Shown: positions 16,403 through 24,452 of the stretch, piece by piece
Layout of the letters: each line of letters begins with the position of its first letter
How positions within the stretch are numbered: position 1 is the first letter of the stretch
DNA from: Halomonas dongshanensis
GTDB lineage: Bacteria; Pseudomonadota; Gammaproteobacteria; Pseudomonadales; Halomonadaceae
Assembly: GCF_024790395.1 (NCBI RefSeq)
Contig: NZ_JAJISC010000002.1
Coordinates: 620,001-684,000, forward strand
Length of the DNA: 64,000 nucleotides
Reading direction: 5' to 3'
Position numbers and translations under genes: made by a program
Notes under the pieces: model-generated
Seen by the model: only the letters and a program-made list of their open reading frames with translations
Databases searched by the model: none
Told to the model about the DNA's origin: nothing

Positions 16403-19400
16403 TCAGTCCCGTTCGAGCTGGTGCATGGCGAGCTCGGCATCGAGGCGGCGCTTGACCGCACCGGGCGAGCCGCTATGGCGCGCGAGTAGGTCATAGGCCA
16501 CGGGCACGACGAAAAGCGTGAAGAGGGTAGCCGCTCCCACGCCCGCCATGATCACCGTACCAATGACGAAGCGCGACTCGGCGCCGGGGCCGCTGGAGAA
16601 CACCAGCGGAATGGCCCCGGCGATGGTGGTCACTGCGGTCATCAGGATCGGACGTAGGCGAGTGACCGAGGCCTCCACCAGAGCGTCGCGGAAGGCGAGG
16701 CCTTCGTCGCGTAGCTGGTTGGCGAACTCGACGATCAGAATGCCGTTCTTGGCCGCAAGGCCGATCAGCAGCACCAAGCCCACTTGGCTGTAAATGTTCA
16801 ACGACTGCCCCGTGAGCAGCAGCGCCAGCAGGGCGCCAACCATCGCCAAGGGCACGGTGAGCATGATGACCAGCGGATGGATGAAACTTTCGAACTGCGC
16901 GGCGAGTACCAGAAAGACCACCAACGCCCCCAATACCAGCAGGAAGGTGGTAGCGCCGCTGGCCTCTTGGAAGTCCCTCGATGGGCCGTCGACGTTGGTT
17001 TGCGCCTGCTCTGGAAGCAGCGTGGCGGCGGCCTCATCAAGGTAGGTCAAGGCCTCGCCCAGCGGATAGCCATCGGCCAGGTTGGCCTCAATGGTGATCG
17101 AACGCACGCGATCGAAGCGGTGCAGGCTACTTGCACCGGCGAAGTCGGAGAGAGTCACGAGGCTTGCCAGCGGAATCAGCGCTCCGGTGCGCGCCGAGCG
17201 CACCTGGATGTTATCCAGCGCGCGGGGGCTGTTTTGCAGGCGACGGTCGCCTTCGACGATGACGTCGTACTCCTCGCCGTCATCGACGTAGCGGGTAACG
17301 TTGCGTCCGCCCAGCAGTACCTCAAGGGTGCGGCCGATCTCGCTCACCGTAACGCCCAACGAGGCCGCGCGCTCGTAGTCGATGTCGACGCGCAGCTGCG
17401 GCTGAGTCTCGTCATAGTTGCTTTCGAGCGCCATCAAACGTGGATTATCCGCGCGTATATGGTTCATCAGGATGTCGCGCCACTGGGCCAGCTCTTCGTA
17501 GGTGCCGCCGCCGAGCACGAACTGCACCGGTTTTTGCACCCGCTGGCCGAAGCCCTGGCGCATGACCGGGAAGGCATCCACGCCGGGCAGGGCGGCAAGC
17601 AAGGTGCGTACGTCGCTCATGACCTCCCAGGCGCTGCGTCGACTGCCCCAGTCGGCCATGTTGATGATCATAAAGCCGCTGTTGAAGTTTTCGATGTTGC
17701 CGAAGCCGCGCGGAGAGCTAATCACCACGCGCTGAAGCTCACCGCTTTCGACCAGCGGCGCGAGCCGCGCTTCGATCTCGTCCATGTAGGTCATCATGTA
17801 CTCGAAGGTTGCGCCTTCGGGGCCGTTGACCAGCACGATGAAGTTGCCACGGTCCTCCTGCGGGGTGTATTCGGTCGGCAAAATCGAGGCAAGCCATAGG
17901 GTAATGGCGATGATGACCACGAACAGCGCAATCACCAGCAGCCTCAAACGCAGCATACCGAGCAGCATGCGCCGGTAGACCCGCTGGGAGACATTCAGCA
18001 GGCGCTGGACGCCACGCCCGATGCGGCTGTCGTGCATCCCCGGCTTGAGAATCTTCGACGCCATCATGGGAGTGAGGGTCAGTGCCAGCAGCGTGGAAAA
18101 CACCACCGCGGCGGCCATGGTCAAGGCGAACTCTGAAAACAGCCGACCGATATCGCCTTGAAGCATACTCAAGGGCACGAACACGGCGATCAGCACCAGG
18201 GTGGTGGCGATGACCGCAAAGGCGATCTGGCGGGTGCCGAGGTAGGCGGCGACCAGCGGCGTTTCGCCGTAGTCGTGCATGCGGCGGTTGACGTTCTCCA
18301 GCACCACGATGGCGTCATCGACGATCAGCCCAATGGCCAGCACCAGCGCCAGCAGCGTCAACAGGTTGATCGAGAAGCCCATGACCGCAAGCGCCGAGAA
18401 GGCACCGATCACCGCGATGGGTACCGTGACGGCAGGCACCAGGGTCGTGCGCACGTTGCCAAGAAACAGGAACATCACCACGACGACCAGCGCCATGGCG
18501 ATGAAGAGCGTGGTGATGACCTCATCGATGGCGCCCGAAACGAACACCGAGGCGTCGAAGTTGAGCTCGAGCGTCATGCCGTCGGGGAGCGTCTGCTGTA
18601 GCCGTGTCATCTCGGCGCGCACGGCCTCGGAGAGCTCGACCACGTTGGCGGTGGACTGCATGATCATGCCCAGACCGACCATGGGAATGCCGTTGGCGCG
18701 AAACACCGAACGATCCTCCACCGAGCCCACTTCCACGCGCGCGATATCGCCCAGGCGGGTGAGGTAGCCGTTCTCGCCCTGGGCCAGCGCCAGACGTTGA
18801 AAGTCGTCAGCGGTGGCGAAGCTGCGCGGCAAACGAACGATGAACTGACGGTCCTGAGACTCGAGCGAGCCGGCCGGAAGCTCGACGTTCTCGGCGCGCA
18901 GGGCGTTCTCGACGTCGCCAATGGTCAGCCCCCGTGCGGCCATGGCGTTGCGGTCGATCCACACCCGCATGGCGTAGTCGCGCCCACCGCTGACGCGCAC
19001 GCGCGCCACGCCCTCCTGCACCGAGAGGCTATCGACCAAATAGCGGTTGGCGTAGTCGGTCAGCTCCGTCATCGAATAGCCGTCGCCGGAAAGGCTGAGC
19101 CAAACGACGATTTCATCGCTGCTATCGGCTTTGGTGACTTCGGGCGGGTCGGCATCGTCCGGCAAGTTGCGCATGGCCCCGGAAATACGGTCGCGCACGT
19201 CGTTGGCGGCGGCATCGATGTCGCGCCCGAGAGAGAATTCGACGTCGATACGCGCACGCCCATCCTCGCTTTGCGAGGTGATCAGCTCGATCCCTTCGAC
19301 CCCCGCAATGCGATCTTCCAGCACCTGGGTAATGCGGGTCTCGACGACGCTCGCCGCCGCCCCTGGGTAGCGGGTATCGATGCTGACGATGGGCGGGTCG

Positions 19401-19519
19401 ATGGCAGGGTACTCCTGCAGCGGCAGGCGTGACAGCGCGAGTATGCCGAAGGCGATGATCAAGGCGGCGATGACCATGGCCAACACCGGGCGCTGAACGG
19501 ACACATCGGATAAGCGCAT
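16403..19519 (-). CDS. RND-family efflux transporter, inner-membrane pump
   Basis: Proton-driven exporter of the HAE1 (AcrB/MexB-like) family, 1038 residues. One membrane helix is followed by a large periplasmic porter domain, then five helices, and the whole plan is repeated. The proton-relay aspartates are in GLIVDDAIVVLENVNRR (helix 4), and the lysine is in LAAKNGILIVEFANQLRDEG (helix 10). The N-terminus MRLSDVSVQRPVLAMVI is typical. Its ATG overlaps the stop of the adaptor gene (TGATG), so they form one operon. No outer-membrane channel gene is adjacent, so a TolC-like protein encoded elsewhere must be used. Substrates cannot be inferred. Confidence 0.93.
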   Translation of the reverse strand: MRLSDVSVQRPVLAMVIAALIIAFGILALSRLPLQEYPAIDPPIVSIDTRYPGAAASVVETRITQVLEDRIAGVEGIELITSQSEDGRARIDVEFSLGRDIDAAANDVRDRISGAMRNLPDDADPPEVTKADSSDEIVVWLSLSGDGYSMTELTDYANRYLVDSLSVQEGVARVRVSGGRDYAMRVWIDRNAMAARGLTIGDVENALRAENVELPAGSLESQDRQFIVRLPRSFATADDFQRLALAQGENGYLTRLGDIARVEVGSVEDRSVFRANGIPMVGLGMIMQSTANVVELSEAVRAEMTRLQQTLPDGMTLELNFDASVFVSGAIDEVITTLFIAMALVVVVMFLFLGNVRTTLVPAVTVPIAVIGAFSALAVMGFSINLLTLLALVLAIGLIVDDAIVVLENVNRRMHDYGETPLVAAYLGTRQIAFAVIATTLVLIAVFVPLSMLQGDIGRLFSEFALTMAAAVVFSTLLALTLTPMMASKILKPGMHDSRIGRGVQRLLNVSQRVYRRMLLGMLRLRLLVIALFVVIIAITLWLASILPTEYTPQEDRGNFIVLVNGPEGATFEYMMTYMDEIEARLAPLVESGELQRVVISSPRGFGNIENFNSGFMIINMADWGSRRSAWEVMSDVRTLLAALPGVDAFPVMRQGFGQRVQKPVQFVLGGGTYEELAQWRDILMNHIRADNPRLMALESNYDETQPQLRVDIDYERAASLGVTVSEIGRTLEVLLGGRNVTRYVDDGEEYDVIVEGDRRLQNSPRALDNIQVRSARTGALIPLASLVTLSDFAGASSLHRFDRVRSITIEANLADGYPLGEALTYLDEAAATLLPEQAQTNVDGPSRDFQEASGATTFLLVLGALVVFLVLAAQFESFIHPLVIMLTVPLAMVGALLALLLTGQSLNIYSQVGLVLLIGLAAKNGILIVEFANQLRDEGLAFRDALVEASVTRLRPILMTAVTTIAGAIPLVFSSGPGAESRFVIGTVIMAGVGAATLFTLFVVPVAYDLLARHSGSPGAVKRRLDAELAMHQLERD

Positions 19520-20604
19520 CAGCGATCCGCCTCTAGCAGCTGGCGGATATCGGTTTCATCGTCGGTAATACCCAAAAGGCGCACGGCGAGGCCGTCGCGT
19601 GCCGACTGCAGGCCGTGGCTGACGACGAGCTCCCCGGGGCTCAGGCCATCGAGCACTTCGACTTCGCCCAGGCGGCGCTCGCCGATGTCGATGCGCTGCT
19701 GGCGCAGGCGGGTTTCGCCGTCGAGGGAGTCGATCACCATGACGAAGTGACGGTCGCCCACCGGCTCGATGGCGGCCTCGGGAATCACCAGGGCGTCGCG
19801 CTGGCGCTGCTGAATGACGACCTGCATCAGCATGCCAGGGCGCAGGCGCAGGTCGGCGTTGTCGAGTACGGCGCGAATGTCGATGCTGTGCGAGCTCGGG
19901 TCGACGCGCGTCCCGATGGTGGCGATCTCACCGCGAAAAACGTCGTCGGGATAGGCGGGGGTAGTCGCACGCAGGGTGAGTCCTGGGGTGAGGCGGCTCA
20001 AGAACATCTCAGGGACGCTGAAATCGAGCTTCATGACGTCGAGCTTATCAAGCGTAACCAGCGCCGTGCCGGGGGTGACCAGCGTACCTGGGCTTAGGGT
20101 GCGCAAGCCGACGCGACCAGCAAAGGGCGCACTGATGCGAAAGCTCTCAAGGCGTGCTTGAAGCCTTGCGATCTCGGCTTCCGCCTGGCGCAGCCGCGCC
20201 TGGTTATCCTCGACCTCGGCGCGCGCAGCGAGATTGCGATCCTGCATCTGACGCGAGCGGTCCAGCGTATTGCGCCGCTCGTCGCGTAGCGCCTCGGCGG
20301 CGCGCAGCTCGGCGCGCGCTTGGGCATCTTCCAGGCGCACGAGTAGCTGTCCGGCATCGACCTGCTCGCCGTCGTCGAAAGCGAGCTCGGCAATGGTCTC
20401 GGTCACGGTGGCCGATAACGTCACGCTCTCATCGGCCTGTAGCGTACCCAGCGCTTCCAGAGGGTCGGACCAGGTCGACATCTCGGCGTAAGTGCCCACC
20501 ACTGGGGGCAGCTCGGTTTGTGCCGCAGCAGGGCCTGTGCAGAAGCCGATGGGCAGCAGCAACGTCAGGTGAAACAGTCTCAGGCGAAACAGCGTGGCAA
20601 GCAT
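19519..20604 (-). CDS. RND efflux periplasmic adaptor (membrane-fusion protein)
   Basis: Periplasmic linker between pump and outer-membrane channel, 361 residues. The signal sequence ends near PAAAQ and lacks a lipobox cysteine at the cleavage site. A biotinyl-lipoyl half-domain follows (VTETIAELAFDDGEQVDAGQ), then a coiled-coil hairpin of about 85 residues rich in A, R, E and Q, the second lipoyl half (ISAPFAGRVGLRTLSPGTLV) and a beta-barrel. It is translationally coupled to the downstream pump gene. The class resembles MdtA/MexH-type adaptors. Confidence 0.9.
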   Translation of the reverse strand: MLATLFRLRLFHLTLLLPIGFCTGPAAAQTELPPVVGTYAEMSTWSDPLEALGTLQADESVTLSATVTETIAELAFDDGEQVDAGQLLVRLEDAQARAELRAAEALRDERRNTLDRSRQMQDRNLAARAEVEDNQARLRQAEAEIARLQARLESFRISAPFAGRVGLRTLSPGTLVTPGTALVTLDKLDVMKLDFSVPEMFLSRLTPGLTLRATTPAYPDDVFRGEIATIGTRVDPSSHSIDIRAVLDNADLRLRPGMLMQVVIQQRQRDALVIPEAAIEPVGDRHFVMVIDSLDGETRLRQQRIDIGERRLGEVEVLDGLSPGELVVSHGLQSARDGLAVRLLGITDDETDIRQLLEADR

Positions 20605-20727
20605 GAAGTTCTCGGCGCTCTCTTGTGATCTAGACGTGGCGTCTAGGGAGTTATCCAGCGTAGTGACCGGGGAGGTCGCGAACGCAGGCGCAAGGCCTGG
20701 CTTTCGATTCAGCTTGCAGCGGGCAAC

Positions 20728-20736
20728 TGTTACACT
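20728..20736 (+). promoter_or_regulatory. Extended -10 promoter candidate for the flavoprotein gene
   Basis: TGT followed by TACACT forms an extended -10, about 30 bases before the ATG at 20766, with a poor TTCAGC 17 bases further upstream. Motif-based call only. Confidence 0.3.
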
Positions 20737-20765
20737 TTGGCTTTTGCAAGCAGGGAAACCCCAAC

Positions 20766-21950
20766 ATGGTGTATGACGTCGTCGTCATTGGGGCGGGCGC
20801 GGCTGGCCTGATGTGTGCGGTGCAGGCTGGCTATGCCGGTAAGCGTGTCCTCGTACTCGATCACGCTAACAAAGCAGGAAAGAAGATCCTGATGTCGGGC
20901 GGCGGCCGGTGCAATTTTACCAATCTCGACACCTCCGCCCAGCATTTTTATTCCGCCAACCCACATTTTTGTATTTCGGCGCTAAAACGCTATCGCCCCG
21001 AGCACTTCGTCGAACTCATCGACCGCCACGGCGTCGAGTACGTCGAGAAGGCGCCGGGGCAGCTTTTTTGCGCGCACTCGTCAAAGGCTATCGTCACGAC
21101 ACTGCTGACCGAGTGCGAGTGGGCTGGCGTCGAGATCAAACTTAATACTGCCATTTCGCGCGTCGAGCGCCGGGGCGATGCCATGCAGCTCATGACGGCG
21201 CTGGGCAAGATCGATGCTGGCGTGGTGGTGGTGGCGACCGGCGGGCTTTCGATTCCTACCTTGGGGGCGACGGGGTTTGGCTACGAGCTGGCGCGCCAGT
21301 TTGGCCTCGAGGTGTTGCCCACACGGCCAGGGCTTGTGCCCTTCACCCTGAGCGATGCCTGGAAAGCGCGCGCCGCCGAGCTCGCTGGGGTCAGCGTACC
21401 CGTTGCTGCAAGCGTAGGTGATACGCGTTTTGCCGAGCCACTGCTGTTTACCCATCGTGGGCTTTCGGGCCCTGGCATGCTGCAAATTTCGAGCGTGTGG
21501 CAGCCGGGCGACGAACTCATCATCGACTTGCTCCCGGGAGAAGACGCCGAGCGGGCGCTGCGCGAGGCGCGCCAGCAACACCCCAAGCGCCAGCTCTCCA
21601 CGTGGCTTGGCGAACGCTTTCCCAAGCGCATGGCGCAATCGCTCTTGGGGTGGCACGCGCTGCCCGAAGACGAGCGCGTGCTAGCCGAGCAGACCAACGA
21701 CAATCTGGCGCGCTGGGGCGAGCAGCTAAACCGCTGGCGGCTAAAACCCTCGGGCACCGAAGGCTGGCGCACCGCCGAAGTTACCATGGGGGGCGTGGCG
21801 ACCGATGACATCTCCTCGAAGACCTTCGAGGTCAAGGGGATGGCGCAGCTGCGCTTCATTGGCGAAGTGCTAGACGTCACCGGTCAGCTAGGCGGTTACA
21901 ACTTTCAATGGGCTTGGGCCAGCGGTGTCGCCTGCGGGCAAAGCTGCTAA
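20766..21950 (+). CDS. NAD(P)/FAD-dependent oxidoreductase, HI0933/YhiN family
   Basis: Flavoprotein of 394 residues. The N-terminal FAD motif is VVVIGAGAAGLMCAVQAGYA, followed by the family hallmark KKILMSGGGRCNFTN (about 39-53). The C-terminus has VTMGGVATDDISSKTFEV and ends GGYNFQWAWASGVACGQSC, as in HI0933-like proteins. Some relatives (BaiN) reduce bile-acid intermediates, but the substrate of most members is unknown. It is a single-gene unit, divergent from the efflux operon and followed by a hairpin terminator. Confidence 0.88.
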   Translation: MVYDVVVIGAGAAGLMCAVQAGYAGKRVLVLDHANKAGKKILMSGGGRCNFTNLDTSAQHFYSANPHFCISALKRYRPEHFVELIDRHGVEYVEKAPGQLFCAHSSKAIVTTLLTECEWAGVEIKLNTAISRVERRGDAMQLMTALGKIDAGVVVVATGGLSIPTLGATGFGYELARQFGLEVLPTRPGLVPFTLSDAWKARAAELAGVSVPVAASVGDTRFAEPLLFTHRGLSGPGMLQISSVWQPGDELIIDLLPGEDAERALREARQQHPKRQLSTWLGERFPKRMAQSLLGWHALPEDERVLAEQTNDNLARWGEQLNRWRLKPSGTEGWRTAEVTMGGVATDDISSKTFEVKGMAQLRFIGEVLDVTGQLGGYNFQWAWASGVACGQSC

Positions 21951-21989
21951 TTAACCGTGGCGGCGCCTAATAAGTAGAGCTAATAAGTA

Positions 21990-22023
21990 AAACGCCCTAT
22001 CCGCAAGAGCGGAAAGGGCGTTT
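21990..22023. terminator. Bidirectional terminator
   Basis: Stem of 8 pairs plus an inner stem CCGC-aaga-GCGG with one mismatch between them. It gives TTT on the plus strand after the flavoprotein gene and TTTT on the minus strand after yqjK. Confidence 0.75.
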
Positions 22024-22085
22024 GAGTAAATCTCGTCGGTGTTGCTTACTATATCGCTGTCTTAAGCCTTGTCTTGAATACTGCT

Positions 22086-22406
22086 TTAACGCGTTAGCTT
22101 ATTCAGCGTTTTTAGCTTACGAAAGAGCATATAGCCCGCCAGCGCCCGCTGGCTTGCTTTGGCGATACCGCCAGGGCGGCGGAAAAGACGCCAAGCAAGC
22201 GCGCCACTGGCAACCGCTAGCGGAATCTTGAAGCGTTGCCAGCGGGCATCGAAGGGAGCCGCTGCCTCAAGAAAACGATCACTTTCGACCAAGAGATCGA
22301 CACGCTGCTGCTCAAGCGTTGCCAGCAGCGCGCGCTTACGATCGGCGCGCGATAGCGGCGCGGGCGATGCGTTCGTTGGGGCGGCGTGGTGATTAGCGTG
22401 GGTCAT
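22086..22406 (-). CDS. yqjK: YqjK-like protein
   Basis: Small basic protein of 106 residues from the ATG at 22406, which lies inside the end of yqjE (14-base overlap). The family pattern is visible: RKRALLATLEQQRVDL, then FLEAAAPFDARWQRFK, then a weakly hydrophobic segment PLAVASGALAWRLF and a basic C-terminus. It closes the yqjD-yqjE-yqjK operon seen in enterics. The function is unknown; an association with the inner membrane is inferred from the hydrophobic stretch. Confidence 0.75.
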   Translation of the reverse strand: MTHANHHAAPTNASPAPLSRADRKRALLATLEQQRVDLLVESDRFLEAAAPFDARWQRFKIPLAVASGALAWRLFRRPGGIAKASQRALAGYMLFRKLKTLNKLTR

Positions 22407-22797
22407 CGCGTTGCTCGTCGTGATGATGTGCCAATAGCGCCTTGTCGGCTGCCAGCTGTTTAAGCGTCTCTTTGAGCAGGGTGTGACGTTTGGCCTGACG
22501 AATGGCAATGAAAGCCAATAGCAGACTCAAACCGAGCAGGACCGCTGCACTTACGCCAATGGCCGTGAGCCGGTAAGTATCCCAAAAGATGGCAATGACC
22601 AGTGCCGTTGCTGTGCCCACCCCCAGCATCAACAAGAGTAAGCTGGCACCAGCCAACAAGAGCAAGGTCAAAAGGCGTGCGCGTTCTTCTTCGAGTTCGA
22701 GCACCGCCAAGCGAAGGCGGGTCTCGCTCGTCGAAACGAGCGAGGCGAGCAAACGCTTGGCGGCGGAGAAGGCGCGCTGGGTTGGCCCCAGAGCCAT
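22393..22797 (-). CDS. yqjE: Phage-holin-like membrane protein YqjE
   Basis: Inner-membrane protein of 134 residues with two adjacent hydrophobic segments (LLTLLLLAGASLLLLMLGVG and LTAIGVSAAVLLGLSLLLAF) framed by charged helices, the layout of the YqjE / holin-superfamily III proteins. Its ATG overlaps the stop of yqjD (TAATG), so the operon is tightly coupled. No lytic function should be assumed from the family name. Confidence 0.82.
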   Translation of the reverse strand: MALGPTQRAFSAAKRLLASLVSTSETRLRLAVLELEEERARLLTLLLLAGASLLLLMLGVGTATALVIAIFWDTYRLTAIGVSAAVLLGLSLLLAFIAIRQAKRHTLLKETLKQLAADKALLAHHHDEQRDDPR

Positions 22798-23129
22798 TAG
22801 CGGCGACCGATGAGCAACCCAACGACAATACCCACGCCAGCGCCAATACCTACGCTGGTCCAGGGATTTTCGTGTACGTAACGATCACAGCAGTCGGCAC
22901 GGCTGGCAAGCGCTTCACGAGTGTCGTCGTAAAGCTTCTCGCCACGGGCTTCCAGGCGCTCGCGGGTATCCTTTAGGCGTTTTTCAGCGCGTGCGCGGAG
23001 GTCGCGCATTTCACCACTGGCATCCTTGGCGGTGGCATTCATCAGCTCTTCGACGGTATCGCTTAGGTAGCGCAGGTCGGCTTTGAGTTGATCGGCTTGA
23101 GAGTCGTTATCGGTAAAACGCTTGGCCAT
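22797..23129 (-). CDS. yqjD: YqjD/ElaB-type (DUF883) ribosome-associated membrane protein
   Basis: Tail-anchored protein of 110 residues. The long amphipathic helical region is rich in K, R, E and D (about 10-80). A C-terminal glycine-zipper membrane segment PWTSVGIGAGVGIVVGLLIG is followed by RR. The family in E. coli tethers stationary-phase ribosomes to the inner membrane. The ATG at 23129 has AGGAAG at correct spacing; an upstream in-frame ATG at 23162 has none. It is the first gene of the yqjDEK trio. Confidence 0.87.
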   Translation of the reverse strand: MAKRFTDNDSQADQLKADLRYLSDTVEELMNATAKDASGEMRDLRARAEKRLKDTRERLEARGEKLYDDTREALASRADCCDRYVHENPWTSVGIGAGVGIVVGLLIGRR

Positions 23130-23221
23130 GATGTCTTCCTTTGACTGTGAATGAAGTGACAACCTTTAGCATAGCAGTCACTTGAGCTTGCACAAGCGTG
23201 AAGGCTTGTACACCTTTTACG

Positions 23222-23242
23222 ACCGCCGACGGCGTCGGCGGT
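23222..23242 (-). terminator. Hairpin downstream of pldA
   Basis: Perfect 9-base-pair stem ACCGCCGAC / GTCGGCGGT with a three-base loop, 24 bases past the pldA stop. It lacks a T run, so strength is uncertain. Confidence 0.4.
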
Positions 23243-23265
23243 TCCTCTACGTCATGGGGTCATGT

Positions 23266-24282
23266 TCAGCGACTCATGCCGGTAGCGCTGAACAGCGGGT
23301 TCAGGCTGAAACCGATGCTCAAACGGTGCACGCGATTGTCGTAATCGATCATGCTTTCGCCGTAGCCATAGTAGTACTGTACGTGGCCACGCAGGGTATT
23401 GAAGGCGGGCCAGCTGTAGTCGATCTGAGTGCCCATGTTACCTGCGCTGGGGTTGCCGCGAACCAGGGCGCTGACTTCGTGGTTGCCGTTCAAACGCCGT
23501 GCTAGGCGAATGTCGCCGTAGCCCATGAAGCGTTCGATATCGGGGTTGTCATCGTCGTTTTCCGATTCGGGGATACGCCAGTGCGGCGCGACCGAGAAAG
23601 CCCAGTCGCCGCGCTGGAAAGTGCTTTCCAGATAGAAGCGGTTCCAGCTGCGTGACAGCGGATCGGAGCGGCCATTGGACTGGTGAATGAACGAAAAACG
23701 GTTACGCGTGTTGATCCAGCCAAAGACGTTCCAGGCGTTATCGAAGTCGATGAACAGCTCCGGCTCGTAGTTGGTTTCGCGAAACGGCGAGGAGGCATCG
23801 GTATTGTAGGCCTGCCACCAGCTACGCTGGGTATAGCCGAAATAGACGTCACCCACGTCACCGAAAATGTTCTCGGCCAAGTTGACCTTGGCGCTGAACT
23901 GAAACTTCATTTCGGTGCTGTCGGGTGAGGCGTCTTCAGTGATATTGCGAAAATTCTCCGCGTTCTGTTTGCTGTTATAGCTGAACGGGAAGAGGTAGTT
24001 GGTGTGGTGCGTGGTAATCGCGAAGGGGTTGCGCGTCGATTCCTGTTCGAACATGCGCCGCTCGCTCAAGTCCTCACGCGCTTCGGCGGCTGGGCGGTCG
24101 AGCCCGGCACTCGCCTCGGTGGTTTCGACCTCGTTCAACTCGCGATGGAGCTGGTCGAGCTCGGCGTTGAGCGTGCGAATGCGCGCCTCGATCTCCTCTT
24201 GCGTTGCGGCCAATGCGCCCGTACTCAACGAGACGCTTAGCAGCGCGACGATACTTGCTAGTAACCGCTTTCGGTGAACCAT
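23266..24282 (-). CDS. pldA: Outer-membrane phospholipase A1 with coiled-coil extension
   Basis: Outer-membrane beta-barrel lipase that hydrolyses phospholipids which have reached the outer leaflet. The protein has 338 residues with a signal peptide to about residue 26. The catalytic residues line up with E. coli His142, Ser144 and Asn156: His200 and Ser202 in FIHQSNGRS, and Asn214 in SRSWNR. The barrel motif FGYTQRSWWQAYN is at about 148-160. Between signal peptide and barrel lies a heptad-like charged region (about 27-75, ATQEEIEARIRTLNAELDQL onward) that E. coli PldA lacks. The gene is divergent from the mechanosensitive channel. Confidence 0.92.
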   Translation of the reverse strand: MVHRKRLLASIVALLSVSLSTGALAATQEEIEARIRTLNAELDQLHRELNEVETTEASAGLDRPAAEAREDLSERRMFEQESTRNPFAITTHHTNYLFPFSYNSKQNAENFRNITEDASPDSTEMKFQFSAKVNLAENIFGDVGDVYFGYTQRSWWQAYNTDASSPFRETNYEPELFIDFDNAWNVFGWINTRNRFSFIHQSNGRSDPLSRSWNRFYLESTFQRGDWAFSVAPHWRIPESENDDDNPDIERFMGYGDIRLARRLNGNHEVSALVRGNPSAGNMGTQIDYSWPAFNTLRGHVQYYYGYGESMIDYDNRVHRLSIGFSLNPLFSATGMSR

Positions 24283-24452
24283 TAAGGTTTACTCATGTAA
24301 AGATGAATCGGCAGGGGCCAACGCTGTTTCTATCACGCTTGCGACGTAAGTCAACTGCTCTGATTGCGCTGGCTTGGCGAACGCCCGACAATGCGCTTTA
24401 TCGAAAAGCGAGCGTACCTACGGCGGGTGCGCGGCAATGGGGTAGCGTAAGC

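Noticed and set aside
22393..22797. Phage lysis gene (holin) interpretation of YqjE
   Set aside because: It sits in the conserved yqjD-yqjE-yqjK chromosomal operon and no endolysin or phage gene is near.
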